Source: Piezodorus guildinii
Lineage: Eukaryota; Arthropoda; Insecta; Hemiptera; Pentatomidae
DNA length: 64,000 nt
Assembly: GCA_023052935.1 (NCBI GenBank)
Contig: CM041292.1
Location: forward strand, 80,238,169 to 80,302,168
Direction: 5' to 3'
Every line of letters begins with the position of its first letter. Positions within the stretch are counted from its first letter, which is position 1. Under the pieces are notes generated by a model. It was not told the origin of the DNA and ran no database searches. It saw nothing but the letters and a program-made list of their open reading frames with translations. Shown here piece by piece: positions 44,861 through 55,192 of the stretch. Made by a program: the position numbers and the translations under genes.

Positions 44861-47570
44861 AGCTTCTTAACTAATATATTTTTTGGCTGCTCTCCTTAAA
44901 ATAAATAAAAAAATTACAGATTTATTGGTTGTTTTATTTTTTATTTTTTGTAGATATAATTAGTTATGTCAAGACTTCTAAGATCGTTGCTTATTGAGTA
45001 TTGTATTAAAAAGTTGTTTAGGTTTTACTTATGCAAGTACCTTTACATATTTAGTAGAGGATTTGGTATTATCACTTTTTATATTTTATTACATCAAAGA
45101 AATCCTGACAGGGTAAAACTACGGATGAGCAAATGTTTTAGAAATTCCACTTGAGTGGCTACATATTATAGTATGAATTGTAGAATAGACAGTAAGAAAT
45201 CTTAAAAAAATATTAAGAGTCTATATATACTATGACAAGTCAATGCTGTTGTGTGATAAGCTTTGTAAGAATGAAATAGATAAAAATCATGGTATTATTA
45301 TAAATGCTATTGATAGATGTTACTGAAAACATATTTTTCTTGTATAAGAAGAAACATCTTATAGTGCAAACACACCACAACGTCATCAAGATGTGTAACG
45401 TGAGAAAAACTTGTGCGGTTCACACATAAGTCCACTTAAAGTCATGAAAGGCTTTCTGCATCGATTTATATATGTAATGGATACCTGTGAGGTTGAGACA
45501 AGGAATTAATAAAACGGATGAGAACGAGTAAAGTAAATCAAATCAATAACTGTATTTTAAAGGTTTATGATGGATCTGATGTGTGTGATGGAGTGAGGTT
45601 ACAAACACAGCTGGTGGGAGCAAAGAGGTTATGTGAAATGGATTTGTCACTGCTTCAAACATGTTTATATTTTTGTTTTCTTATATTTAATTAAAAATGA
45701 TTTTTATTTATTATTTTATTTTCTGTATTTTATTGTCGAAGAAAGATTATTTTACTTTACGATGGCAAATCCATTGTAACCTCTCGCCAGTTGTTGATAA
45801 TTATTTATGTTGCTTATGCGCGCTCCTCATTTTTGCCTCTCCGCTATTAATTCCTTTTATTATTTGACAATTGTGCTGCAGGCGAATAAAGAATATTTTT
45901 TAGACTGTTTATTTATTTCGCCTTCACCTCCTCTAAAGGTTCAGACCCACATCAGAATAATTTTATGAATAGTGCAAAGAATGTAATGTGTTATATGTAC
46001 GTTTTGCACAAAGTCTTTATGTTCGTTTGAGTCAATATCCTTGACATATCGAAGAAAAAACCTTTGCTAACGATAGTGGCAATATAGCTGAAAGCCTCTC
46101 CTACCCAAGCATTGAGCCGTTGAAGTATCTGACCTCGCTCGTCACCGTAATCAGCTTAATCTTTACTATCGATCAGTCAGAGGAATCGATCAGTCGCCTA
46201 CAGGCTGTCCACAACAGCCGAAATAATAGGGCAGCCATGGAGGGTGGCAGCCCTGACCTGCCTACTCTAGGGCCAGTTGGGGCAAAAAATAGTTGCCCTC
46301 TAGGCCGAGTACAATGGCGGACAAAATGGCTTCGCTTGTAGTGTGAGTGTAGTGGCGATGGGTCGTCCTGGCAGCGGCCAACATAATTATGGGCCGATAT
46401 GTAGGTCCTCCTAATGTCCTACCTACCACAACATAATAAGCTTCAGGCTAAGCCAACGCTGTCGATTACCGCTCTCGGCTTGAGGTCATTAAAATTAATT
46501 TACTACGGGCTTCATTTAAGAATGTCTACCCTTCAAGCACAAATCTGCAAGGATAAGACATCAATAGCTTCTTAACGAAGCTTTATTCATCCTATCAGAT
46601 ACCTTCATGGTCTAGTATGGCCACAACAGGACTCTCTAAAGCTTATTCGATCTCTAGGCAATACAGGATTAGCCATATTAGCAATGTGCCTACTTTCGAC
46701 CTCTTATTCTATAAGACCACCCTTAATTAATTTAATGAAGATGTTAAATTTACTTCAGGGGTACTTATCATCTTATTTCACGCTTCGTAACTCATAACCG
46801 TACTAAATGAAAGATCGTGAGCGACATCACCATATATTGCCAAATAGTTGAGGTGGCGCTATCTGTGTGTAAATGGCGCAACTTTGGAACCTTTCAACGA
46901 ACTCTTGTTTATAAAAGCTATTTGCTGTAAATTGGTAGCTATTCTGTTTCTCAGAAGCTATTATAGTATATAATTATATTCAAATAAGTCTTGTCAAACA
47001 ACCAAAATACTTCAGACAACTAACAAAGTTTGCCATACTTCTTTAAGTTATTTTCTACGGCATATTATTGTAGAAAGCCGACGAATAATACAAATAAGAT
47101 GATTTAACGTTTATTTTCGGAATCCCCTCACCTCCAAATACGAATCAATAAAATACAGGTAGTATAAGATTTAATTTATTATATATTAGAATCATTCTCC
47201 CTTCAATTATCAGGATGGTAGAAAAAGGTAAGGTATAAACTCATTTATCATGTTATGATATGGTATTTTCTATTCACTAATGTATTTCTTTTTTTCTGTT
47301 TGAGGAATTGTAAAAAAAACAATTATTTTATTTATAGTATTATCTCTTAAGTAAAGAAAAAACATTTACAAAATAAATTATGCCGTAAACATTTATTCTC
47401 TCAGAAGAACCTGATTTCACAAGCATCTGTCTCTATTGTAATATTCCAATTCTATTGGAAGTAATATTCCAACGAGCGGAAATAGCTCCGATTAGTAACT
47501 TTAATTACCATATGTATAAAGCATATAATATGTACGATATTGAAATTCAATAGCATAGAATGGAATGTGA
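44861..47570. other. Unassigned sequence up to the giant inverted repeat
   Basis: No gene recognised in about 2.7 kb. A GC-richer block at 46,080-46,480 (GGCAGCCCTGACCTGCC, CAATGGCGGACAAAATGGC) has no extended open frame and may be a regulatory element or untranslated exon. The boundary with the arm at 47,571 is recognised only because the third copy at 61,411 begins at the same base. Confidence 0.4.
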
Positions 47571-47599
47571 GTAGATAAGAATTGCGGGAGCTGGCGCAC

Positions 47600-47825
47600 T
47601 TTTTTGCGCAGCCAATCAGATGCCAGCATTTGGTCACGTGACCTATGGCGGGAGATTTGAATTTGAATTTCGACCACGACCTAACCTTAACCACGCTGGT
47701 TCGCGCCATCGACCTAACCTAAACCACCGTGCCACGCCCCTTTTTAGTCACGTGACCCTTCATCAACCTAACCTAAACCAGTAGGCCACGCCCCTTTTTT
47801 GATCACGTGACCCCTGTTTGAGGGT
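47600..47825. promoter_or_regulatory. Outer block with CCAAT, GC-box and GTCACGTGAC motifs
   Basis: Within 225 bp: CCAATCAG at 47,612, (G/A)TCACGTGAC at 47,633, 47,747 and 47,802, and two CCACGCCCC KLF/Sp-like boxes at 47,733 and 47,786. A roughly 57-bp subrepeat (CCTAACCTAAACC...GCCACGCCCC...CACGTGACCC) occurs twice. The same block recurs at 61,411-61,660. Single E-box variants lie further in at 50,082 and 50,275. The palindromic GTCACGTGAC is the strong-binding form for USF/MITF-type bHLH-zip factors. A promoter or long-terminal control role is inferred. Confidence 0.45.
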
Positions 47826-47833
47826 ATTAAGTC

Positions 47834-48690
47834 TTTATAAAGCATGAGTCTACCCGGCGTCCATTTTCTTTTCCCTACGTTTTGGGCTAATTTAGTATTT
47901 ATAAAGCATGAGTCTACCCGACGTCCATTTTCTTTTCCCTACGTTTTGGGCTAATTTAGTCTTTATAAAGCATGAGTCTACCCGTCCGCCATTTTGTTTT
48001 ATGACGTCACAGTTTACAAAGCATGAGTCTACCCGACGTCCATTTTCTTTTCCCTACGTTTTGGGCTAATTTAGTCTTTATAAAGCATGAGTCTACCCGT
48101 CCGCCATTTTGTTTTATGACGTCACAATTTACAAAGCATGAGTCTACCATGCGTCCATTTCCTTTTCCCTACGTTTTGGGCTAATTTAGTATTTATAAAG
48201 CATGAGTCTACCCGTCCGCCATTTTGTTTTATGCCGTAACCATTTACAAAGCATGAGTCTACTCGACGTCCATTTTGCTCCCCCCACTCCTGCATTAGTT
48301 AACCAATCAGAGTGCCTAACTTGAGAGTTCCTCCCGGCTAGGTCCGATGGTCAAATTGTAATGTGTGCTTTTACGAAACCTTTCAAACTGTGACATAACC
48401 TTACTATTGTTTACATTTTTTGAAACCTCCCTTACTGTTACATAACCTTCTCATTGTTTACATTTTGCTCCCCCCACTCCTTCAATAGTTAACCAATGAG
48501 AGTGCCTAACTTGAGAGTTTATAAAGCATGAGTCTACCCGGCGTCCATTTTCTTTTCCCTACGTTTTGGGCTAATTTAGTCTTTATAAAGCATGAGTCTA
48601 CCCGGCGTCCATCTTCTTTTCCCTACGGTTTGGGCGTGTTTAGTATTTATAAAGCATGAGTCTACCCGGACGCCCTTTTGTTTTTATGAC
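47834..48690. repeat. 64/51-bp tandem array with CRE and YY1/Pho-like sites
   Basis: AAGCATGAGTCTACCC recurs 11 times (47,842 to 48,654) with steps of 64 or 51 bp. The 64-bp unit has CGTCCATTTTCTTTTCCCTA and TTTTGGGCTAATTTAG. The 51-bp unit has CGTCCGCCATTTTGTTTTAT followed by GACGTCAC, containing CGCCATTTTG (YY1/Pho-like) and, in most copies, the full CRE TGACGTCA. Units alternate 64, 64, 51, 64, 51, 64, 51, are then interrupted at 48,275-48,515 by a CCAAT-containing block, and resume with three more 64-bp units. Confidence 0.9.
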
Positions 48691-48807
48691 GTCACCATTT
48701 AAATAATGTAAACCTGTTCGAGCATGCAGTGACATGTCGAATCATGTAGAAACAGATTTGTGCAAGTACAAACAGGTTTGAATCATGTTTAAACATGCAG
48801 GTAAGTG

Positions 48808-49450
48808 AAACGTAAACATGGACTTTGAACCTTCTTAGTGGCTTTAATATAAAAGATTGTTATAGGGCTTCTTAATCCTATACAGCTTTGAACTTTGATC
48901 TTTAATCCTACATTTTAAGTAGCGATAAAAATTTCCTTAAGCTTAAACGTAAACATGGACTTTGAACCTTCTTAATGCCTTTAATAAAAACATCGTTATA
49001 CGGCTTCTTAATCCTATACAGCTTTGAACTTTGATCCTTAATCCTAATATTTAAATAGCGATAAAAGGTTCCTTAAGCTCTTGGACTACGGTCTATTATC
49101 TTCCTATGTGTAATGAATTTTAATCCTATATAGCTTTGAACTTTGATTCTTAATCCTACTATTTAAATAGCGATAAAAGGCTCCTTAAGCTCTGAGACTT
49201 TGAAGCATTATTATATATATAAATATAATGCGGACCTTGTACGTTTCATGTCTTAGTATAGTAAATCCCTAAAGATTTAATCGTAAAAAAGATAAATTTA
49301 AGACGTCAATATCAACTTCGTACTGATAATTGCTTAAAGTATAAATATTCCTTAAGCTCTGAGACTTTGAACCATTACCCTCTTAAGTATATATATAAAT
49401 ATAATGCGGATTTTGTACGTTTTATCTCTTAGTATAGTAAAAAGATTTAA
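48808..49450. repeat. 136-bp internal direct repeats
   Basis: Units start at 48,808, 48,945 and 49,081 and share CTTTGAACTTTGAT, CTTAATCCTA and TAGCGATAAAA...CCTTAAGCT. Each unit ends with CCTTAAGCT. A second pair built around AGACTTTGAA(G/C)CATTA, TATATAAATATAATGCGGA and GTACGTTT follows at 49,191 and 49,360. Mirror copies lie at 60,420-61,065, and a further forward set at 62,764-63,420. Confidence 0.85.
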
Positions 49451-50154
49451 TCGTAAACAAGATAAATTTAAGACGTAAATATCAACTTTGTTCTAATAAT
49501 TGCGGAAAGTATAAATATATAATAATATAAAACTTGTACCTATTTCGGTAGGCGAATATAATTTTTTTATATATTTTTTCAACCGTTTTAATTGTTTTCT
49601 CAACTTCTTAGACCATTTTTTTACCTTTTCTATGTATTATTTACTTATCATTAACAATTCTGCTTTAGAATTGCTATTTCGCGATGTTTTCGGAAGAGTT
49701 CGTCTCGGCCGGCTTCGGTCTTCTACCTCACCTAGTTGGACAATCTCTAATCCTTCCGAAAGAAATAAACAATGATATCGTTAATTCTATCGAAAAAACA
49801 ACTAACTAGTGTTATCTCTTGCTAAGGTATTATCAATAATATAGCCGTGAATAATGATACACTACATCGTAATTATTTCGTATTACACGAGTTTATCGCA
49901 TCATTATATAGTCGTTAAGTAATCAAAGTTTAGAACCTTTTTCAGTTCAATATTGAGCCTTCAGCTCTTTGATTTTGAATTTTTAATCTTTAAAAACATA
50001 ATAAAAATAGTACGTTATGACAGAAAATTTCAATAAACACCTCTATCTAACTTTAACTAGTATACGACGCCCACTATTAATCACGTGACCTATGAACACA
50101 TCCCCTTATTGTTCATGCCTTTTTCTAATCAGCTAATCAAATTGCTCCATTTTA

Positions 50155-50525
50155 TGGATTTGAAAGTTCCTTCCGGCTAGGTCCGGTGGTCATCGCTAAC
50201 CTACTAATTGTATTTATATAAATTCAATCAACATTTCGACCTAAACGTAACTAACATACAATTCCCTTTTGAATCACGTGACCCTGGGACCCTGTTCTTA
50301 TCATTCATACCCATCTCTAATCGGTGCTCTATTTTAAGCATCTGAAAGTTTGATCCGGCGAAGTCCGATGACACTTGCTAACCTACTCATTGTACTTATA
50401 TTTTACGCATGCAAAAGTTCCTCCCGGCTAGTTCCGATGGTACTCGCTAGCTTACTCATTGTACTTATAATTTAAATATCCGAAAGTTCCTCCCGCTTAG
50501 TTCTGATGATAATCGCGGACCCATT
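50155..50525. repeat. GAAAGTTCCTCCCGGCTAGG repeat cluster
   Basis: Related units begin near 50,160, 50,345, 50,410 and 50,471 (AAGTTCCTCCCGGCTAG-TCCGATGG...GCTAACCTACTCATTGTACTTAT), and one more lies at 48,326. Degeneracy is higher than in the outer array. Mirrors lie at 59,345-59,720. Confidence 0.75.
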
Positions 50526-51177
50526 GTCAAGTTTACTTTCTTTTTTCTTTTTTTTTTAAGCCTTCCTAACTGTTACATAACCTTCTCAATAAATGAAAAT
50601 TTAGTAGCATGTTCAATAGTATAATTTTCGGTAATATTTCTATACCTTTCTTATTTAATTTAATTGTCTCCTAACTTAGTCGCAGAACATACATTACCTT
50701 ATAAAATATCCGCAAGAGCGCAGCACCCACTCTATTTTGTAATATGTCCAACAGGGTGCAGCTCCTATTCCTTTGGGATTGTATATGTTATCTTCCCAAT
50801 AATGTTTTGTAGAGGCTGAGTGTGCCCAACCGCCATTTTGTTTTATGGCGCCACCATGTTTGAAGCATAAATATTTATATACACAATGATATAAAACTTC
50901 ATTTTCGACCTATTACGGTCGGAAATTTATTTTTTATACATAATATTTTCAGCATTTACAATTGTTTTTGCGCCATCTCAGACGGTTATTCACCTGTCCG
51001 GACGATTACTTAATTTTAATCAACAACTATGGTCTACCCAGATCTGGATTACCCTCATACTCGGAAAGCTTTGGCCTTCCCCCACTCCTTTTCATCCCAA
51101 CATCGGTACACACCTCCTAATCCTTTAAGCCTTGGATTTTGAACAGATAATTCCTAAATTTTGTAAACAAAGGAGAC

Positions 51178-51185
51178 TATAAATA
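51178..51185 (+). promoter_or_regulatory. TATA box of the zinc-finger gene (left arm)
   Basis: TATAAATA followed by GGGATGG lies about 345 bp upstream of the ATG at 51,529. Transcription would start about 30 bp downstream, giving a 5' UTR of about 310 nt unless spliced. Retained in both arms. Confidence 0.5.
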
Positions 51186-51528
51186 GGGATGGTTTTCTAG
51201 GCCTCTTTCCCATTCTCTTTTACAGCCTCTTGAAAGATAATTTTAAACGTGTCAGTACTGTTTTATTGAACTGTTTTTCATTTTGGCTTTAAATTGTAGA
51301 TCATTATAAGTTTTTCAACTATTTTCCATTTTTCTTTTACCCTTCGGATTTTCTAATTTATCTTTCTTATTTTTAGAAGAAATTTATTCATTTATTATTT
51401 GCTATTTGTTTTTTTTTTTTTTTGTTTTTTTTTTACGATTAATATTTTGATTATTTCATTTATTTTTAAGTTTATTAATTATATCGCATTTAAATTTTTT
51501 TTTTTTTTTTTATCATTCGTTTTCAATA

Positions 51529-52170
51529 ATGGCATCAGGTAACAATAAGTGTGGATATTGTGATAGAAATTTCAGCCGAAAAGATAGCAAACTACGTCAC
51601 GAAAAGTCATGCTTGACAACTCAGAAACGGCGTACATGTGTTTCTTGCGGCGAGATTTTTTCGTCTCTAAACCAACTCATGAATCATTTACGTCGTTGTC
51701 AGAGAGAAACTCCCCTTGTCATGACGAAACGAAGGCGGTTGGAAATGGCTATAGGGCCTTTATTTGAAATCGAGACAGCGTTTGGAGGGGATATTAAGAC
51801 TTTTTACCTTCCATGTTCTGAACCAATTGATGCTGTGGAATTTCTCTGCCATCAGACTGAAACATTATATCGAATTATTACAGAATTTTTGGCGGAATCA
51901 GATGCTCCTCTAAAATTCAATCTAGTTCTAGAGGCCACTTATGAAAATATTAGTGGGGAGACGTGCGATAGGGCGTTTAAAACCAAAAACATAACAATAT
52001 CCGAAAGTTCTTCGGTATTGAACAGTCTCAGTGGAAGCTACTCGAAAATAGCTACCGAGATGGAGGATATGACAATAAAGGGGAGCGGTTGGTTCCTTAA
52101 AAGTCTAGACGGACTTCTTCTAAGAGTGAATCGATTTAGGCCTCTAGGTGCCTCAAGTCATGATAAATAA
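51529..52170 (+). CDS. Zinc-finger protein, unknown function (213 aa), left arm
   Basis: Two tandem CX2CX12HX4C zinc fingers occupy residues 8-28 (CGYC...HEKSC) and 37-57 (CVSC...HLRRC). The His and last Cys replace the usual His-His, so these are C2HC fingers. A basic KRRRLE stretch at about 68-73 could be a nuclear signal. Residues 75-213 form one folded-looking domain ending GSGWFLKSLDGLLL and RFRPLGASS. From memory, that ending with fingers in front resembles the N-terminal module of large uncharacterised arthropod proteins that continue into viral-type DNA polymerase B; here the polypeptide stops, with no nuclease or polymerase. The ATG is preceded by AATA and a poly-T region, and a TATA box lies 345 bp upstream. 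AATAAA lies at 52,326. It converges with the small gene. Both arms keep the frame open. Confidence 0.75.
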   Translation: MASGNNKCGYCDRNFSRKDSKLRHEKSCLTTQKRRTCVSCGEIFSSLNQLMNHLRRCQRETPLVMTKRRRLEMAIGPLFEIETAFGGDIKTFYLPCSEPIDAVEFLCHQTETLYRIITEFLAESDAPLKFNLVLEATYENISGETCDRAFKTKNITISESSSVLNSLSGSYSKIATEMEDMTIKGSGWFLKSLDGLLLRVNRFRPLGASSHDK

Positions 52171-53238
52171 ACTAATTATTTAATGATTAAATTAAATGAA
52201 TACAAACCAGTTTCTTTCTTTTCTTTATTATAAGAACATTGTTATATTTTTATTTACTCAAGTGAAATACTACTTTTGTCCAAGAGAAAAACTTATTATT
52301 TTCTTTCTTTATTTATTTTTTATTCAATAAAGGTTTAATTTATCACTTGTTAAGGTTTTACATAATTTTTTTATTATTTTAAAGATATGTATTCTTTATT
52401 GGTATTTATATTTATTTAAAAAATATACACACTTAAAAATATGGCCAAATGAAATAAGGTTTAAAGAAAGTTTTATATTATTTATTGTTCCGGATGCTGT
52501 TTAAGAGAGCTTTTTTTTTTTTATTTTTTTTTTTTTTTTTGCTGATATAATATTGTTGTTTTTATTTTTAAACCAAAGTATGTATGTGTGATGGAATGGA
52601 TGGGTCCCTGGCGTGGCTCTAAAGGCTCCTAAACCTAAAAGGAATGAGTGTTGTGGTTCCAAGAGAGGTTTACCAAAAACCTGGAAACCTTAACAAACAG
52701 ATAAATAAATATGTGTTAAAAAATATTTACAACGATTTTATACCAGCACACCTTCTCTATGCACTCACACCTTGACGAGGTGGGAAGGCTTACTTCTAAA
52801 TTATATTTATAAAACCAAGATGAGTGTAAAAAAAAAATAATAATAAAAAAAAAATAAAATAAATAAATAAATCATATGTAATTCACTTAAAAACAACTTA
52901 ATATTTGTTAAGTTTTTACATTTTCTGTCATGAACTTTGAACTTTTTAATCCTTTTATGATATCAGGATAGGTGAAGTGGCCTTTGAACCAGTAATTCTC
53001 AGCCATCAAACATTGTTATTATTTCTCTATATTTTTAATAATTTTGACTTGAAAAAATGAGGAATCATTTTTTTATGAAATATATAGGTCTTTATTAATA
53101 ATTTAATGATATAATATTTTAGTAACACTATTGAAAATGGGTACAAAGGGGAAATAAAAAAAAATAAAAAAACGGCATAAGGAAACAAAAAATATTTATT
53201 ATATCCAAATACTGTTATGTACAGCAAATAAAACACCA
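52171..53238. other. Intergenic region between convergent genes (left arm)
   Basis: Contains 3' flanks of both genes, AATAAA at 52,326 for the zinc-finger gene, poly-T runs near 52,512-52,540 and a GC-richer stretch at 52,580-52,700 without an open frame. Mirrored at 56,636-57,701. Confidence 0.55.
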
Positions 53239-53666
53239 TTAAATAAATGAAATTTCATCTTTAAAACAAACTCTCCCTTTATATATTAATGATATCATCT
53301 CATTATTATTGTTGAAAGCTACAATCTCTTCATCCGACATCTTAAATCTTTTAGGAAGATATACTCTGATTGTATTATCATGATCCTTCAACGTGGCGAC
53401 CAACGCTAACCCTAATTTGGTCTTAAGATGCTCCAATTCCGCTATGATGTATGGTCGCCCGATTTCAATATCCTTCAGTTTACACACTAAACGAGCGTCA
53501 TCGTTTAAATGATTCAATAACTTTTTGAAGTCCCTCGCAGAACTAAAAATAGAGAAAAAAAACATAACAGGTGTTTAGGATAAATATGGTAAGAAAAAAA
53601 CTCTATTAAAAAAAAAATAATAATAATGAGATATTATTAAAGTAATAAATATACTTACGAATTCAT
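53239..53666 (-). CDS. Small spliced gene, unknown function (about 103 aa), left arm
   Basis: Exon 1 is 53,666-53,659 (ATGAATTC). The intron 53,658-53,543 (116 bp) begins GTAAGTAT and ends in a pyrimidine-rich tract with TTTTTAG. Exon 2 runs from 53,542 to the stop at 53,239. The joined reading frame starts MNSSARDFKKLL. Reading exon 2 alone would give an artefactual start inside the pyrimidine tract of the intron. The protein has a basic N-terminus, a central KTKLGLALVATLKD strand pair, IRVYLPKRF and a final LIYKGRVCFK. From memory the LPxRF...YKG layout matches short uncharacterised arthropod proteins that resemble an OB-fold; single-strand DNA binding is only a guess. The left- and right-arm proteins are identical. 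Confidence 0.72.
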
Positions 53667-53937
53667 GACGATTGATATGATGATGATGTAAAACAATATG
53701 CTACGATCGGATGCTAGAACGAAAATGAATCCCTAGGTACTCACTCGTCAAGGACTATTAGTTGTGTGCATGCACGCTAGTTGCGCATGCGCTAACCCCC
53801 CTCCCTTCTTCCCCCTCCACCAACCTCACTCCTACTCTTACCATCACTCGTCCAATTTCAAACAATCATTTTCACGATTGTCAATTCTCTGTCACTAATT
53901 AGGACATTATTTTTTGTTAATATTCATATTTGATATA

Positions 53938-53968
<31 letters not shown>

Positions 53969-54686
53969 TCTCTCTCTCTCGAAATTCAATAATTCATTAA
54001 GTTATTGGAAACATCAAGACTCTCATGTAGAATTAGATCGTGAAGGTTTTTATTCAGCATATCGCGATTAGGAAATCTTCCAGAAATATAAGTTGCTAAA
54101 CATCAACGTATAAGCATTTGATGCTAATTGGAAATGTAATAACCACTGATTATCATGAAACTGTTAGTCAAAATAAGGAAGAGCATAAAGTCCAGCGGAG
54201 AGATAGGATGAGAATTCATCAGATGAAAATTTGTCAACTATTTGATAGTCAATATGATCCAATCTTCCTAATATTTACACTTTTATAGCATTATTGTCCA
54301 ACGATTGCGAAATCGTTCTTAAAATAATGCATGTTTTTATATTTTCTAAGGTTTTATTAATGGATATTCCTATTATTATCTCACTACTGTTGAGAGGTAC
54401 GAACGATTGGGGATGATTTATATAAGGTTAAGTTCTATAACATTATTCTATGAGGTTCGTGGTCTTACAGGTACAATTTCCTAATATTGAAGATCAGGAA
54501 CTTACATTCACATGAATTATCAGGTACGCTATCTGTCTTCCTCATATAATGGAATAAATAAATGAAGTACTAGTTTAATCACCTTTAGGAAACTCAGATC
54601 TTGTTTTTGTGAAACAGAAACAATTTTTTATTTTAGGATAGGGACTGTTGTTCATTGATTTTGATTTTCACCTGTGCCTGTACCTG
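53667..54686. other. Central non-coding part, left arm
   Basis: Upstream region of the small gene. 53,765-53,830 is GC-rich with TGCATGCACG and GCGCATGCGC palindromes, a candidate promoter. (CT)n lies at 53,939-53,980. The rest, to 54,686, is AT-rich with no open frame. Confidence 0.5.
53939..53980. repeat. (CT)n microsatellite, mirrored as (GA)n at 55,895-55,938
   Basis: About 21 CT units with one CA interruption; the mirror carries the same interruption, so the run was present before duplication. Confidence 0.92.
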
Positions 54687-54745
54687 CCCTTCCCCCCTTC
54701 TCCCTCTCCCCCCCCCACCCTCCCTCCCCCTCCCTCCTCCTCCCT
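54687..54745. repeat. Polypyrimidine tract near the palindrome centre
   Basis: About 58 nt consisting almost only of C and T (TCCCCCCTTCTCCCTCTCCC...). The mirror purine tract lies at 55,135-55,192, with one T-to-G difference. Such tracts can form triplex (H-DNA). Overlapping Pro/Ser-rich open frames are artefacts. Confidence 0.85.
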
Positions 54746-54904
54746 GGCTCACCCGTGAAACGAACGCTAGTCGTCTACATGAACACATTAGTTGTATATT
54801 TTAAGGATTTTTTTTTTTATATTTATATTTCAGGACGATATCAGCCGGTCGTGGAAGTTAGAGTTAGTTATGGGTGATGGGAGATGGTCAAAAGTGGTTA
54901 AGGA

Positions 54905-54976
54905 TGGTCAGGGATAGAGAGAGAGAGGTTCAGATATCGGGAGAAATCTGAACCTCTCTCTCTATCCCTGACCATC
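54905..54976. other. Centre of the palindrome: stem with 10-nt loop
   Basis: GAGAGGTTCAGAT at 54,923-54,935 pairs with ATCTGAACCTCTC at 54,946-54,958, leaving ATCGGGAGAA (54,936-54,945) unpaired. The stem continues outward without interruption through GATAGAGAGA/TCTCTCTATC and beyond. This is the geometry of a replicated hairpin end or of a foldback with minimal spacer. Confidence 0.9.
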
Positions 54977-55192
54977 CTTAACCACTTTTGACCATCTCCC
55001 ATCACCCATAACTAACTCTAACTTCCACGACCGGCTGATATCGTCCTGAAATATAAATATAAAAAAAAAATCCTTAAAATATACAACTAATGTGTTCATG
55101 TAGACGACTAGCGTTCGTTTCACGGGTGAGCCAGGGAGGAGGAGGGAGGGGGAGGGAGGGGGGGGGGAGAGGGAGAAGGGGGGAAGGGCAGG

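Larger units (their letters stand above)
47571..54935 (+). repeat. Left arm of the giant inverted repeat
   Basis: 7,365 bp. Order from outside: E-box/CCAAT block, 64/51-bp tandem array, 136-bp repeats, GTTCCTCCCGG repeats, zinc-finger gene, small spliced gene in the opposite strand, (CT)n, pyrimidine tract, loop. The outer limit is defined only by comparison with the copy at 61,411. Confidence 0.9.

Noticed and set aside
47834..48690. CRISPR array
   Set aside because: Repeats are joined head to tail with conserved, not unique, intervening sequence, and the genome is eukaryotic.
53027..53239. Hydrophobic 70-aa open frame next to the small gene
   Set aside because: It lies in the AT-rich 3' flank, lacks a counterpart with the same start in the right arm and has no motif.
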